Positions 24,401 to 32,901 are shown, counted from the stretch's first letter. The stretch is 64,000 nucleotides of DNA from JANYHH01 sp965249745 (GCA_965249745.1 OZ252252.1:2852001-2916000), one strand, 5' to 3'. Made by a program: numbers and translations. Notes: generated from the letters alone by a model not told the origin.

Positions 24401-24418
24401 CGCCCTCGGTTCTCGCAT
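21407..24418 (-). CDS. Multi-GAF/PAS sensor histidine kinase (NarL-partner type)
   Basis: The 1003-residue protein has no transmembrane segment. It contains four tandem GAF domains (about 30-165, 175-335, 345-490 and 495-660; each ends in an A-x-A-L-x-N-A-R-L-like helix) and a PAS domain (about 665-790). A HisKA_3 dimerisation helix carries phosphoacceptor His815 (RRRIARELHDDTAQ), and a C-terminal HATPase contains LTNVDKHAGA and DDGAGF. HisKA_3 kinases phosphorylate LuxR/NarL-type response regulators, but none is encoded in this window. The GAFs may bind small molecules, bilin or heme, and no ligand residue is obvious. The gene is transcribed alone toward tRNA-Asn. Confidence 0.92.
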   Translation of the reverse strand: MREPRASVSAWAEGIPPADSALDLVQRLAPENLAALWGFTRNLSEARGLNAVAQLTARAVLEVSGAKSARVLLLDDNALETVAVANQLGVSSVLGTGLGFETFKPDNGYKRALDRKGNSLKAGRGLVALVSRDRAVGLLELLGVDDLGAATLYATPAALALEGARLNAERLRFERESKALAEFSRAIGETLSLEAVLQRTLEFAVKTLGLERGMLGLYSDVMETTAVAKDFYTHNLGAMDGEDKLVISPESFERLVVRGQPIVLNEVKASSRSFASGPRELGAEAFLMVPLSARGKPLGVLYVDSTRAGLEISERTVSLAQSMAEVASLAIENAQLYAQESQKRESAEALREVVLTLSSSLNVSDTLQTILEQANRLLGAAGCAVFERIRNALEPRASLGIEDLDALGRGADAEVLMEAITEQKPVTRVVDGNSLVATPLFARGESFGGIALYFNEARSFNDEELGVLTTFAAQAGVALGNARAFADELTLLEIARLTGSTLSLEEVLERVSLEVVDALDLERCFIGFFDTIDYAQERAELGRLYAQGFEDGLEGFMRPFVIAEDAFARLVTAQEPIVINEAQDESLESEGPTLLGAHSFIIAPVVAQGEVLGVLYADSTRSSQITAREERLCAAIAAQAALAIQNARLFEGIQAQELRYRLLAEAAHDLIVATDLEGVINYANPAVLEVLGYAPEELIGTTYSDLLIGDAALEAQRAWREMATDGIGASTFEGRVRRSDGSSAYLEVKLNALFRDQKITGGLAIARDLSEQQKLADEIAQRGQAQARATELRGFLSLFTQAQEEERRRIARELHDDTAQTLVAIARRLDRLESALQTMPLESAQERVRDIRTDVDSAIDSVRRFSRNLRPSALDDLGLLPALEWLCSQARTPARLEVSGEDRRLAADLELTLYRVVQEALTNVDKHAGAHSAAVRVSFEPQLLEVSVIDDGAGFESDPDENLLPAGHLGVAGMRERVALAGGEMSVSSRAGAGTRLTFRFPL

Positions 24419-24888
24419 GGCGGCATTCTACGGGCGCGACGCCGCAGGGAACATGGGCACAATGAGCTACGCGTCTCGAGCGCTCACGGTGGAGAGTGGG
24501 TTGGTTGAGTTGGTGAAACTCGTGTCGGCGCTGTGAATTTTTGACTCGAGCCAGCATGTACCCGCTGTGCAGTCGGGAGAAGTCTCGAGGCATACAGTCC
24601 ACCTCGTTGGTTTTCGCTTGCAGCACAGCAACCTGCAAATCTCGAGATTCAAGCTCCCGTCCTCCCCTGCGAAGTAGGGGAGGCGGCACGAAGTGCCGGA
24701 GGGGTCGTGCTATGCGCGAACGACGGACCGTCGCACGACCCCCCGCCGTCCTGACGGACGACGACCCCCTGTCTTGACCCGTCCTGCACCGGACGGGAGG
24801 GACGCCCCTCCGCAGGGGGTGACTCAACCTCGAGCCTTCCAGAGCTTCAGTACAGCTCGGTCTCACCGACCCGTGGCAAGTTTGACCC
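24419..24888. other. Hairpin-rich intergenic region between divergent genes
   Basis: The 470-bp gap contains no gene I can support. Its right part (24662-24820) is a run of short perfect inverted repeats, described separately. The left part is ordinary sequence with several CTCGAG sites. Confidence 0.6.
24662..24820. repeat. Cluster of six perfect inverted repeats
   Basis: In order: CCTCCCCT/AGGGGAGG (24662-24684); CGGCAC-GAA-GTGCCG (24685-24699); GGGGTCGTGC/GCACGACCCC (24702-24743), enclosing a smaller CGACGG/CCGTCG; CCGTC/GACGG (24747-24758); CCCGTCC/GGACGGG (24779-24798); CCCCT/AGGGG (about 24806-24819). The density and near-perfect pairing suggest a folded RNA or a palindromic mobile repeat unit. 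It is not a tRNA and matches no riboswitch I recognise. Confidence 0.6.
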
Positions 24889-26205
24889 ATGCGAACAGTT
24901 CTCGTCACGCTAGTGCTCTTGGTCGGAACGGCTCAGGCGCAAACCGCTCCGATCGCCCTGATCCCGCTCGATTCCAGACCCGCGACCGCCACGCTCCCGG
25001 TGGACATTGCGGCGGTGGGTGGGGCAGGAGTTGTGACACCGCCGCTCGAGACGCTGGGCGACGCGACCAAGCCCGCTCAATCCGACGCAATCTACGCCTG
25101 GCTGAATCAAACAGACCCGCGAGCGCTCGTAGTTTCGCTGGACGCGCTGGCCTACGGCGGGCTGGTTCAGTCCCGCTCGAGTGAGCTGACCGAGGACGAA
25201 GCCTGGGCGCGGCTGGGCGGCTTGCGCGACTGGCACGCCCGCACGGGGCGACCGGTGGAGGCGTTCATCACGATCCCCAGAGCGCCAGACGGGGTGAATC
25301 GCCCGCGCAATCTTGGCGTCATCCGCCGCGCCTTCGACTGGGCGGCCGACGGTACCTTGCAGCGCCTCTACGTCACCTGGGACGACGCCCTGCCCGAGTC
25401 GCCCGCGCCGGGTGAGGGCGCACGTCTGCGCGATGAGGCCGCTGCTCGAGGGTTGCAGAATGTCCTCGTGTACCCCGGCGCGGACGAGGCCGCCAGCACC
25501 TTACTTTCTCACCTGGTATTGGAACCCGCCCCGCGTCAACCTCGAGTTCGCGTGGAGTACAGCGACCCGGCCGCGAGAACCAGGAACATCGTGTACGAGG
25601 GGCAACCGCTCGAGACGAGCGTGATGATGCAGGCTCGAGCGGCTGGCGTGGAGATCGTGGAGGGCAAGGGGGATCTGACGCTGTTCATTTACAACGGCGG
25701 CGATATGCGAACCGCCGCCGTGCGCCTGAGCGTCTTGGCGCGGCGCGAGGCGGTGGCGCTGGTGGATATCGCTTCCGTCAATAAAGCCAGCACGCAACTC
25801 GTGAACGACGTGGTGGTTTTGCAGCGGTACATGAAGCTGTATGGCTTTGCCGCTTGGGGCACGCCGGGCAACAATCTGGGAACGGCGCTGGCACAATCTG
25901 CCATGCGTGTTATCGGCGGCGATGGCATAGTGCAGGCGCGGCTTTTACTGCGCGAGTACGTCAACGACTTTCTGTATTCCACCGTGGTCCGCCCGCAAAT
26001 CCGTGAGCGTTACGGCGACTTACCGCTCGACACCGTGATGGCGAAAACCGAACTGCTCGAGTACTTACGCCGGGTGTTTCAACCGTCGCGGCTCTCCAAG
26101 GAGTTCTGCCTGGACATCACGGGCGCAGAATTCCCGTGGGCGCGTTCGTTCGAGGTGCGGCTTGGGGTAGAGGTCAAGCCGCTCGGGCCGGGCTGCCCTT
26201 CGTGA
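24889..26205 (+). CDS. DUF4127 family secreted protein
   Basis: The 438-residue product has a short signal peptide (MRTVLVTLVLLVGTAQAQ) followed by IALIPLDSRPATATLPVDIA, the characteristic opening of DUF4127 proteins. Other conserved stretches are VVSLDALAYGGLVQSR, FITIPRAPDG, VYPGADEAASTLLSHLVL and the late ASVNKASTQLVND and GWGTPGNNLGTALAQ-like regions. The family has no established activity. The Asp/Arg- and Gly-rich motifs resemble hydrolase folds, but this is weak. The gene is monocistronic. No ribosome-binding site or leaderless -10 is convincing at its ATG. Confidence 0.8.
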   Translation: MRTVLVTLVLLVGTAQAQTAPIALIPLDSRPATATLPVDIAAVGGAGVVTPPLETLGDATKPAQSDAIYAWLNQTDPRALVVSLDALAYGGLVQSRSSELTEDEAWARLGGLRDWHARTGRPVEAFITIPRAPDGVNRPRNLGVIRRAFDWAADGTLQRLYVTWDDALPESPAPGEGARLRDEAAARGLQNVLVYPGADEAASTLLSHLVLEPAPRQPRVRVEYSDPAARTRNIVYEGQPLETSVMMQARAAGVEIVEGKGDLTLFIYNGGDMRTAAVRLSVLARREAVALVDIASVNKASTQLVNDVVVLQRYMKLYGFAAWGTPGNNLGTALAQSAMRVIGGDGIVQARLLLREYVNDFLYSTVVRPQIRERYGDLPLDTVMAKTELLEYLRRVFQPSRLSKEFCLDITGAEFPWARSFEVRLGVEVKPLGPGCPS

Positions 26206-26280
26206 ATCTTTCCGGGCGCACGCCTCGAAGCTCGTTTGGAACTTCAAGACTTGAAATTTAGGCAACGGTCGAAGAAAAAT

Positions 26281-26315
26281 TTCACGAGTAGGAAATAATC
26301 GTGATTCTTTTCACG
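26281..26315 (+). promoter_or_regulatory. CRP/FNR-like binding site, copy 1
   Basis: CGTGA-N6-TCACG (26300-26315) is a perfect dyad with the half-site and spacing of CRP-family operators. A third half-site, TCACGA (26282-26287), is inverted relative to TCGTGA (26299-26304). The same arrangement recurs at 60677-60710. It lies about 180 bp upstream of the alpha/beta-hydrolase gene. Confidence 0.5.
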
Positions 26316-26491
26316 TGCCGATTCGAGAATAAGCCTGGTGTATTTCTACCAACCGCGACCGTCGAACAAACGATCAACTAACTTATAAACGACAAGCCTC
26401 GAGACATGTCCCCTCTAGCCCAACGGTTTGCCTCACTCTCATTTCATTCCCGGTCGGGACGATAAACCAGAAATTACGATCGGAGGTTGCG

Positions 26492-27310
26492 ATGAGCGGA
26501 GTCGAGGGCTTGCAATCGGGCACGGTGAACGTCGAAGGAACCAACCTTTACTTCGAGTTGGCCGGACACGGGACGCCGCTGGTCTTAGGTCATGCCGGGT
26601 TCGTGGACTCCCGGATGTGGGACGAGCAATTCGAGGTGTTCGCTCAGCACTACCGCACCCTTCGCTACGACCGCCGAGGGTTCGGTCGTTCGGACGCAGC
26701 CAACGGGAATTTCTCGCATTGGCAGGATCTATCGGCGTTGATGAACACCTTGGGTCTCGAGGCGGCGCACCTGGTTGGGAGTTCAATGGGCGGGGCGGTC
26801 ATGGTGGATTTCGCCCTCGAGCACCCGGAAAAGGCGAAATCCCTGGTTCTGATTTCCTCTGCTTTGAACGGACTCCAACCGCAAGGCGAACCGCCCAAAC
26901 CCTTGCAAGGTCTGATGGCTGCCTTGAAAGCCAACGACCTAGACCGGGCGGCGGCGCTGGCGGTGGACATCTGGGTCGCGGGACCGCGACGCAAGGCGGA
27001 GAGGGTCTCGTTGCCAGTGCGCCTGAGCGCCCAAGAGATGGCGCTGACTGCATTGAAGAACGTGACAGTCCAGGAAGAACCGCTCGCTCCACCTGCCGCG
27101 CAACGACTCGGGGAACTCCGACTGCCAACCCTGGTCGTCGTCGGGGAACTCGATGATGTAAGCGTCCAAGAGACCGGGCAGCGGCTCACGGCTGGAATTG
27201 CGAGCGCTCGAGAAATCACGGTGTCCGGTGCTGCTCACATGCTGAACATGGAAAAGCCCGCGCAATTCAACCATCAGGTGCTCGAGTTTCTCAAAGGCAT
27301 CGCCGGGTAG
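26492..27310 (+). CDS. Alpha/beta-hydrolase
   Basis: This 272-residue enzyme has a complete hydrolase fold. The oxyanion region is LGHAGFVDSRMW, YDRRGFGRSD follows, and the nucleophile elbow is G96-S-S98-M-G100. The acid comes from VVVGELDDVSV and the base from SGAAHMLNMEKP near the C-terminus. It resembles 3-oxoadipate enol-lactonase and haloperoxidase-like hydrolases; the substrate cannot be predicted. The start ATG 26492 has GGAGG about 8 nt upstream. A CRP-like dyad lies in the upstream gap. It has an intact serine, unlike the relative at 19.0 kb. Confidence 0.9.
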   Translation: MSGVEGLQSGTVNVEGTNLYFELAGHGTPLVLGHAGFVDSRMWDEQFEVFAQHYRTLRYDRRGFGRSDAANGNFSHWQDLSALMNTLGLEAAHLVGSSMGGAVMVDFALEHPEKAKSLVLISSALNGLQPQGEPPKPLQGLMAALKANDLDRAAALAVDIWVAGPRRKAERVSLPVRLSAQEMALTALKNVTVQEEPLAPPAAQRLGELRLPTLVVVGELDDVSVQETGQRLTAGIASAREITVSGAAHMLNMEKPAQFNHQVLEFLKGIAG

Positions 27311-27385
27311 CCCAGCCTTCGCTCGAGGCCGAACGGGGAACCTGTGGGAACGTTTTTGGAACGCCTGATAAATTAGCTTGAAGCC

Positions 27386-28384
27386 ATGAAAAGACTGTTG
27401 CTCACTCTATGGTTTCTGCTGCCCTCTGCCCAAGCACTGAACTTCCAAGCGGCAGCCGAGTACTCGAGGACGCACCGAGGCCAGGCGGTGCTGGTGATGC
27501 AAGCGGGGCGAGAGGTGTTCGCGCAGGCTCAGAACGGTTTTAATTTGGAGAGCCAGCACATTCTGGCGAGCGGCTCGAAAAGTTTCTCTTGCGGCATTGC
27601 CGTGGCCGCGCAGGACGATGGGTTGCTGACCTTGGACGAACCCGTCAGTCAAACCCTTCCCGAGTGGCGCAGCGATCCTCGGAAAGCCAAGGTCACGATT
27701 CGGCAGTTGCTGTCCTTCACCAGCGGCCTGGCCGACAACGCCGCTGACGCCAGCGAAACCTCAAATGCGGAGAACCTTAATCTGACAGCGGTTGCGTTGC
27801 CGCTCACGTCTGAACCCGGAACCCGCTACACCTATAACAACGCGCACCTAGCGGTCTTCAACGAGATCGTGCGCCGCAAGACCGGCAAGCCCACCGACGC
27901 GTATCTAAACGAGCGCATCCTGAATCCGATCGGCGTGACCGACATCGTCTGGTCTCGAGACCGAGCGGGCAACGCGCAACTCGCGGGCGGCGCGAAACTG
28001 AGCGCCCGGGCCTGGGCGCGGTACGGTCAGTTGATACTTCAGAGCGGCCTTTGGAACGGTAAACGCCTGCTCTCGAGCGATGGGCTGAGTCAATGTCTGC
28101 GTGGCTCGAGCGCCCTAGCGATCTACGGGTTGACGTGGTGGTTGAACGCGGACGTGGCTGGAACCTTGGATGCCACCGATGTCATCCCCGTGCGAGGTTT
28201 TGGCCTGCCAAATTTGCAGGGTTTCGCGCGATTCGCCAAGAGTGCGCCAGGCGACCTATTCATGGCGGCCGGAGCCTACAATCAGCGCTTGTACATCGTG
28301 CCCAGCCTGCAACTTGTCGTGCTGCGCTTCGGGTTTGGTGGCGAGTGGTTGGACGAGGACTTTCTCAGACTGCTGCTGGGTTAA
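27386..28384 (+). CDS. Serine beta-lactamase-like (class C/DD-peptidase fold) hydrolase, secreted
   Basis: The 332-residue protein begins with a signal peptide (MKRLLLTLWFLLPSAQA). The SxxK catalytic motif is S62-G-S-K65, and YTYNN near residue 150 supplies the YxN element. The family includes class C beta-lactamases, DD-peptidases and esterases, so resistance should not be assumed. TAGCTT lies 6 nt before the ATG, a leaderless-type start. The 3' end overlaps the convergent hypothetical gene by 20 bp. No regulator of beta-lactamase type is nearby. Confidence 0.85.
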   Translation: MKRLLLTLWFLLPSAQALNFQAAAEYSRTHRGQAVLVMQAGREVFAQAQNGFNLESQHILASGSKSFSCGIAVAAQDDGLLTLDEPVSQTLPEWRSDPRKAKVTIRQLLSFTSGLADNAADASETSNAENLNLTAVALPLTSEPGTRYTYNNAHLAVFNEIVRRKTGKPTDAYLNERILNPIGVTDIVWSRDRAGNAQLAGGAKLSARAWARYGQLILQSGLWNGKRLLSSDGLSQCLRGSSALAIYGLTWWLNADVAGTLDATDVIPVRGFGLPNLQGFARFAKSAPGDLFMAAGAYNQRLYIVPSLQLVVLRFGFGGEWLDEDFLRLLLG

Positions 28385-28988
28385 TCCAGACGTAACCGTG
28401 CGCCAACTCAGTCGAAAAGAGTTTGGTCGGCCGCTCGAGCTGAGTTTGTTCGGCTGTGACTTCAAAACGCTCGAAATTTTGCGCACCGCGAACGAAGAGC
28501 GCCGCCTGAGCCGATTCAGATCCCGCCCAGAGACCACAGTACCCACTACTTGCAGCACTGCTGGAAACAATCATCATCCCAGTCGCCGTGTCCCCCTCGA
28601 ACGCCAAGAATGCCATCAGGTCGCGCCGTGCCTGCAAGACCCGAGCCAGTTCGCTCGAGACCTCGGAAAGCCAGGACTCAGCCCGGTTCGTCGCGCACCA
28701 GACGGCCGCCAGAGCCGTCGCTCTGGACCACGGAACCTGCTCCACCCACACAGACTCGAGCGTCACCTCCTGGTTTGGGACGTGCAACAGCCTAAACTCC
28801 CGCTCGAGCCGCCAGCCCGCCGGAGCGGAATCCGCCGCCGAAATCCAGATTGGTTGCGCTCGCGGCGCGTCCGCGTAGGTCGCGTTGACCTCGAGCATCG
28901 GTAGAAACGCATTGCTGAGAGCGGTCGCTCCGGCTGTCACCCGTTCGTCTCTGGCGAACGTTCGCCAGAAGTTCAGCAGACCGGTCAT
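28365..28988 (-). CDS. Hypothetical protein, possible GNAT-like fold
   Basis: I do not recognise this 207-residue cytoplasmic protein. The middle (about 75-115) is helical and rich in Arg and Leu (ELARVLQARRDLMAFLAFEG). The region LMAFLAFEGDTATGMMIVSSSA with GLWAGSESAQAALFVRGA faintly resembles a GNAT core, but no acetyl-CoA loop is clear. It overlaps the serine hydrolase gene tail to tail. It is 28 bp downstream of the small gene at 29017 on the same strand, so the two may be co-transcribed. The frame is uninterrupted and its codon use matches the neighbours. Confidence 0.6.
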   Translation of the reverse strand: MTGLLNFWRTFARDERVTAGATALSNAFLPMLEVNATYADAPRAQPIWISAADSAPAGWRLEREFRLLHVPNQEVTLESVWVEQVPWSRATALAAVWCATNRAESWLSEVSSELARVLQARRDLMAFLAFEGDTATGMMIVSSSAASSGYCGLWAGSESAQAALFVRGAQNFERFEVTAEQTQLERPTKLFSTELAHGYVWINPAAV

Positions 28989-29016
28989 CTGTTATCCCAG
29001 CCATCCGTTAACCCGG

Positions 29017-29232
29017 TCACCCGTTTTGAACGGCGCTCAGAATCTCTCTCGCCTCGCTCGGATCGGTCACCGTCAGCCGCGTATCGCCCACGAAGTGAAT
29101 CACCAACGAGACCTGCTGGGCCGTCGGAGCCGCGCCGCGTCCGACGCCCGCGCCGAGTGCGCCGGACACCTCGTAATAAATGATCTGTTCCAGATTGATG
29201 CCTCGAGCGCCGACCCGAACGAATTTGGCCAT
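29017..29232 (-). CDS. Small conserved-looking hypothetical protein
   Basis: The 71-residue product (MAKFVRVGARGINLEQIIYYEV..., then SLVIHFVGDTRLTVTDPSEAREIL) alternates hydrophobic residues as a small beta-sheet domain would. It is reminiscent of LytTR- or Hfq-sized folds, without a firm match. The start is well supported: TAGACT (29240-29245) lies 7 nt before the ATG, so the mRNA should be leaderless. It is divergent from the sensor kinase at 29319, whose own -10 is only 60 bp away. Confidence 0.65.
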   Translation of the reverse strand: MAKFVRVGARGINLEQIIYYEVSGALGAGVGRGAAPTAQQVSLVIHFVGDTRLTVTDPSEAREILSAVQNG

Positions 29233-29318
29233 ATGACAGAGTCTAACGGATTTAACTGATTGAACTGAAGCGTGACGAAAATCAGGTTTCGAGGTCCAAT
29301 CTGCCCTAAAATCATGCC

Positions 29319-31364
29319 ATGAACCGTGGACCGACACCTGATCTCGAGGGCGCACGGGGCCAGACGGCCGCCTTTGGAAACGAACTCTCGGCGGCGCGGC
29401 GCAGGGGAGACCTGCTGGTAAAGCTCGCGGTGGCGTTGAACGCTGGGAACGATTCAACCCTCGTGGAGGTCGCGCTGACCGGTTTGGGTGAGTTAGACGG
29501 CGTGCATCACGCGGTTTGGGTTGGTTCCTCGACGACCACTGACTGCACCCCAAACTTACGATTGCTCGAGTTGAATCGTCAATTTCCAGAAGTAGGCATC
29601 GAGAGTCTGGTCTGGCAGGTGATTCAAGCGGGAGAAGCGCTTTACTTGCACGCCTCGAGTCAGCACTTGGCGCTCGTGATCGAACCTGTCCGCAGCGCGT
29701 TCAATGGCGTTGTCGGAGCATTGCTGCTGGCCCGAGATTTCAAACTTGGAGAACTCGAGCCTGACTTGCGAGCCTTGCTCGCGGCGGTCGCGGCGCTCGT
29801 TGGGGTGGCAGTGGAGCGAGACCGTCACGCCTCGGACACAGCGGCGTTGCGGGTTGCCGAACGCGCCTTGCAGGAATCTGAAATTCGCAGACGGCTCGCG
29901 CTCGAGGCGGCCAGGTTGGGCGATTGGGACTTGGATCTGGTCAACCAATCCGCGACGCGCTCCCAGGAGCACGACCGGATTTTTGGCTATGCGACGCCGC
30001 CTACAGCTTGGAATTTCGAGCTGTTTCTCAGCCACGTTGACCCTGAGGACCGCAGTCAGGTCAATCGCCGCTTCGCCGGGGCGATGGAGCGCGGCGAAAA
30101 CTGGGAGTTCGAGTGCCGAATCAATCGCGCCGACGGGCGACCCGCCTGGATCTGGGCCCAGGGATTGCATGTATTGAATGCCAGCGGTACCCCGTCGCAC
30201 CTGATCGGTGTCGTTCAGGACATTACCCAGCGCAAGAATTCGGAGGCGTTGCACACCCGGTTAGTCGCCGAACTTGAGTTCGAACGCTCCCGCTTGATGG
30301 CGGTCCTGGAACAGATGCCGGTCGCGGTCTGGATCGCCGAAGCCCCGACCGGCAAGATCGTTCTCGGGAATTCGCAAAGCGAACGCACGCTGGGGTACCC
30401 GTACCGAGCCTCGAGTGCGATCGAGGGGTACAGCCTTGATTACCAGGGCTTCCACCAGGATGGACGACGCGTCGAATCCCACGAGTGGCCGCTCGCGCGC
30501 GCCTTGAACGGCGAAACCATCCAGAGCGAGGAGTTGCAGCTTAGCCGCGCCGACGGGTCTCGAGTCTGGTTGAATCTGTCGGCCGCACCGATTCTAGACT
30601 CGAGCGGGCGGATTCAAGCGGCTGTCGTGGCCGGGCAGGATGTCACAGAACGCCGGGATTTGCTGAATCGCCTCGGCGAAGTCAACGAATTGCAGAAGCG
30701 CTTCGTAGCGGACGCCGCCCACGAATTGCGGGCACCGCTGACCGCGATTCGCGGCAACCTGTCGTTGCTGCAACGCTTCAATGTTTCTGACGCGGAACGC
30801 GATGAGATACTGGGAGACGTTCACCGCGAATCCGAGCGCCTCTCGAGGCTCGTGGCGGACCTGTTGGACATGGCTCGAGGGGACGGGGCGGGCGGCGGGC
30901 GGCGCGAACCGGTGAATTTCTCGGCGACGCTGCTGGAAGCCTGGCGCGTGTCACGGGGTTTGTCCGAGAGGCACCAGTTCGTCCTCGGTGAGCTTGGGGC
31001 CGTCACGGTCATGGGTGACGCCGACCGACTGAAGCAACTGGCGCTGATTCTGTTAGAGAACGCCATCAAATACACGCCAGCGGGCGGCTCGGTGCGGCTC
31101 TCCACGAATCTGCGACCCGACCGGGTGGAGTTCACCGTGGCCGACTCTGGACCGGGCATTGCCGATCAGGACCTACCGCACATTTTCGAGCGCTTCTACC
31201 GCGCCGAGCGGGGACGCGCTCACGGCGATGATCCGGGCGGCACGGGCTTAGGGTTACCGATCGCGCAATTGATCGTGGATCGGCACGGCGGCGAAATCAG
31301 CGTGCAAAGCGAACTCGGGCGTGGTACGGCGTTCACGGTCTGGCTACCGCTGGCACAACGCTAA
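29319..31364 (+). CDS. GAF-PAS-PAS sensor histidine kinase
   Basis: This soluble kinase has 681 residues. It contains an N-terminal GAF-like domain (about 25-165), a PAS_3-type domain (about 185-310, ending DITQRKN), a second PAS (about 325-445, ending DVTERRDLL), HisKA with phosphoacceptor His468 (DAAHELRAPLTAI), and an HATPase with N box LLENAIKYTP, G1 DSGPGI and GTGLGLPIA. This is the HPK1-type core that works with OmpR-like regulators; no partner is adjacent. TAAAAT (29307-29312) six nt before the ATG makes it leaderless. No transmembrane helix is present, so the signal is intracellular. Confidence 0.92.
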   Translation: MNRGPTPDLEGARGQTAAFGNELSAARRRGDLLVKLAVALNAGNDSTLVEVALTGLGELDGVHHAVWVGSSTTTDCTPNLRLLELNRQFPEVGIESLVWQVIQAGEALYLHASSQHLALVIEPVRSAFNGVVGALLLARDFKLGELEPDLRALLAAVAALVGVAVERDRHASDTAALRVAERALQESEIRRRLALEAARLGDWDLDLVNQSATRSQEHDRIFGYATPPTAWNFELFLSHVDPEDRSQVNRRFAGAMERGENWEFECRINRADGRPAWIWAQGLHVLNASGTPSHLIGVVQDITQRKNSEALHTRLVAELEFERSRLMAVLEQMPVAVWIAEAPTGKIVLGNSQSERTLGYPYRASSAIEGYSLDYQGFHQDGRRVESHEWPLARALNGETIQSEELQLSRADGSRVWLNLSAAPILDSSGRIQAAVVAGQDVTERRDLLNRLGEVNELQKRFVADAAHELRAPLTAIRGNLSLLQRFNVSDAERDEILGDVHRESERLSRLVADLLDMARGDGAGGGRREPVNFSATLLEAWRVSRGLSERHQFVLGELGAVTVMGDADRLKQLALILLENAIKYTPAGGSVRLSTNLRPDRVEFTVADSGPGIADQDLPHIFERFYRAERGRAHGDDPGGTGLGLPIAQLIVDRHGGEISVQSELGRGTAFTVWLPLAQR

Positions 31365-31471
31365 AACCGGCTGCCCACGTTCACTCGAGCGTTGCTCTTA
31401 TCGGCACAGTTACGAGAACAGGCAACAGGTGCCAATGGGTTCGACGCAGACGACTCGCGCCACTTAAAAAC

Positions 31472-31843
31472 CTACCAGAAACGCAACAGGTGCGCGATCC
31501 ACGCCAATCCCAGCCCCCAGACGATCAGCATGAACGCCAAGCCGCCCAAGCTGATCGGCTTGTGCTCCAACCCCGCCGCCTCGAGCCGGGCCCGTGCCTG
31601 CAAATTCTCTGGGATCAACCGCAGCACCAGCCAGACCCCGAGCGGAACCAGGATCAAGTCGTCCAGCAAACCCAACACCGGAATGAAATCCGGGATTAGA
31701 TCCACCGGGCTGAGTGCGTACCCGACCACCAAGACCGCCAGACCTCGAGCCAGCGGTGGGGTGCGCGGGTCTCTCACCAGACAGTACAGCGTCAAGACCT
31801 CGCGCTTCAGGCGTTTGGCCGCTGCCTTCAAGCGATTCAACAT
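31472..31843 (-). CDS. DUF1232 (YkvA-like) membrane protein
   Basis: The 123-residue protein contains the DUF1232 signature LSPVDLIPDFIPVLGLLDDLILVP (residues about 44-67), flanked by hydrophobic helices (about 32-50 and 100-120). The function of the family is unknown. It lies downstream of the DUF1003 gene on the same strand with a 23-bp gap, forming a likely two-gene membrane-protein operon. A possible -10 (TAGCCT) is 9 nt before its ATG. Confidence 0.88.
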   Translation of the reverse strand: MLNRLKAAAKRLKREVLTLYCLVRDPRTPPLARGLAVLVVGYALSPVDLIPDFIPVLGLLDDLILVPLGVWLVLRLIPENLQARARLEAAGLEHKPISLGGLAFMLIVWGLGLAWIAHLLRFW

Positions 31844-31866
31844 GGCTTCACCAGGCTACCGACCTT

Positions 31867-32481
31867 TCAGGCTGGTTCGTTGCGCCGATCCTCCAAGGCC
31901 TGAAGAATCGTTTCCGGGTCACTGCTCTGCATCATCGCGTCCACCTCGGCGTTCTCCTCGTGGTGAACGAACGGCGAGTCGCGTCGCACCGACTCGACCA
32001 GCTCGATCAGCTTGGCGATCTTCTGTTCCGCCAACAGATTCACCTGCAACTCGAGTTCGGCCCGTTCCTCTGCGATTCGTCCCTGACGCGCTTGCACGAT
32101 CAGCACGCCGACGGTGGTGAGCAGGCTCAGAACCGCGATCACAGTATCCATGAAGTAAAACGGTGGCGCGTCCAATGGACGGCTTTTGAAACCGACCATC
32201 ACCAGATTCAACCCGATCCAGGCAAGGATCAGTAGTACCAGCGCGTAAAGCGCGAAAGGGCGGGCCAGACGGTCAATCACCCGCTCGATCACCTGGTGCT
32301 GGGCCCCGTGTTTGCGTTCCGAATCGGCTCGAATGCGTCGAACGGCCTCAATATTCTGCGCGATCAACTCGGAACTGGTTTGGGCTGGCTCGGGTGGCGC
32401 TGCCTGCCGCGAAGGTATGTTTGGTTCTAAAGTCTGTACTGCTTTTGAAGATTGGGCCTGAGCTGAGGACTGGGCTGCCAT
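31867..32481 (-). CDS. DUF1003 family membrane protein
   Basis: The 204-residue protein has a polar N-terminal 70 residues rich in Gln and Ala, two transmembrane helices (about 92-112 and 130-155), and a DUF1003 core: PPFYFMDTVIAVLSLLTTVGVLIVQARQ followed by the conserved RAELELQVNLLAEQKIAKLIEL helix. The family has no known activity and is often described only as a cytosolic-tailed membrane protein. It probably shares a transcript with the DUF1232 gene downstream. Confidence 0.88.
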   Translation of the reverse strand: MAAQSSAQAQSSKAVQTLEPNIPSRQAAPPEPAQTSSELIAQNIEAVRRIRADSERKHGAQHQVIERVIDRLARPFALYALVLLILAWIGLNLVMVGFKSRPLDAPPFYFMDTVIAVLSLLTTVGVLIVQARQGRIAEERAELELQVNLLAEQKIAKLIELVESVRRDSPFVHHEENAEVDAMMQSSDPETILQALEDRRNEPA

Positions 32482-32625
32482 AGTGCAGATTGACCGTTCC
32501 AGACAGAAAAGATTGCGAGCGAGGCGACAGATGGGGTGAACCGTCTCTCTCGAGGTGAACCGTGCCTCGGCATCTCTGCCCCACTGTAAGAGTTTGTCAA
32601 TCCCGTTGCCCTACCCTGATCCACC

Positions 32626-32901
32626 ATGAAACCCCGCCTATTCCAACTCGTGAGAGACGAGGACAGCTCCGGCGTGTCCGGTACCGGGATCGTCGCCGAA
32701 GGGGCCGTGTTCAGCCCCGGCCGCGTTGCCCTGCACTGGATCTCAAAAGAGTTGTGCAGCACCCCGCTGCACGACAGCTTGGAGAACGTCGTGCAAGTTC
32801 ACGGGCACGACGGGCGAACTCGAGTCGTGTTCCTGGATGCCCTGGACACGCTTGCCTACCCGGCGCTGACCTGGCAATCGCTCCACTCGAGCCAACACTG
32901 A
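32626..32901 (+). CDS. Conserved hypothetical protein
   Basis: The 91-residue protein reads as one compact beta-rich domain: FQLVRDEDSSGVSGTGIVAEGAVFSPGRVALHW, then VVQVHGHDGRTRVVFLD. Short proteins with SGVSGTG.VAEG and a downstream HGHDG.T pattern are found in actinobacteria and elsewhere as uncharacterised proteins; I know no activity. The gene stands alone, divergent from DUF1003 and convergent with ftsY. TACCCT lies 8 nt before the ATG and may be a leaderless -10. Confidence 0.75.
   Translation: MKPRLFQLVRDEDSSGVSGTGIVAEGAVFSPGRVALHWISKELCSTPLHDSLENVVQVHGHDGRTRVVFLDALDTLAYPALTWQSLHSSQH

Noticed and set aside
27386..28384. Antibiotic-resistance beta-lactamase
   Set aside because: The SxxK and YxN motifs occur in DD-peptidases and esterases too, and sequence alone cannot show resistance.
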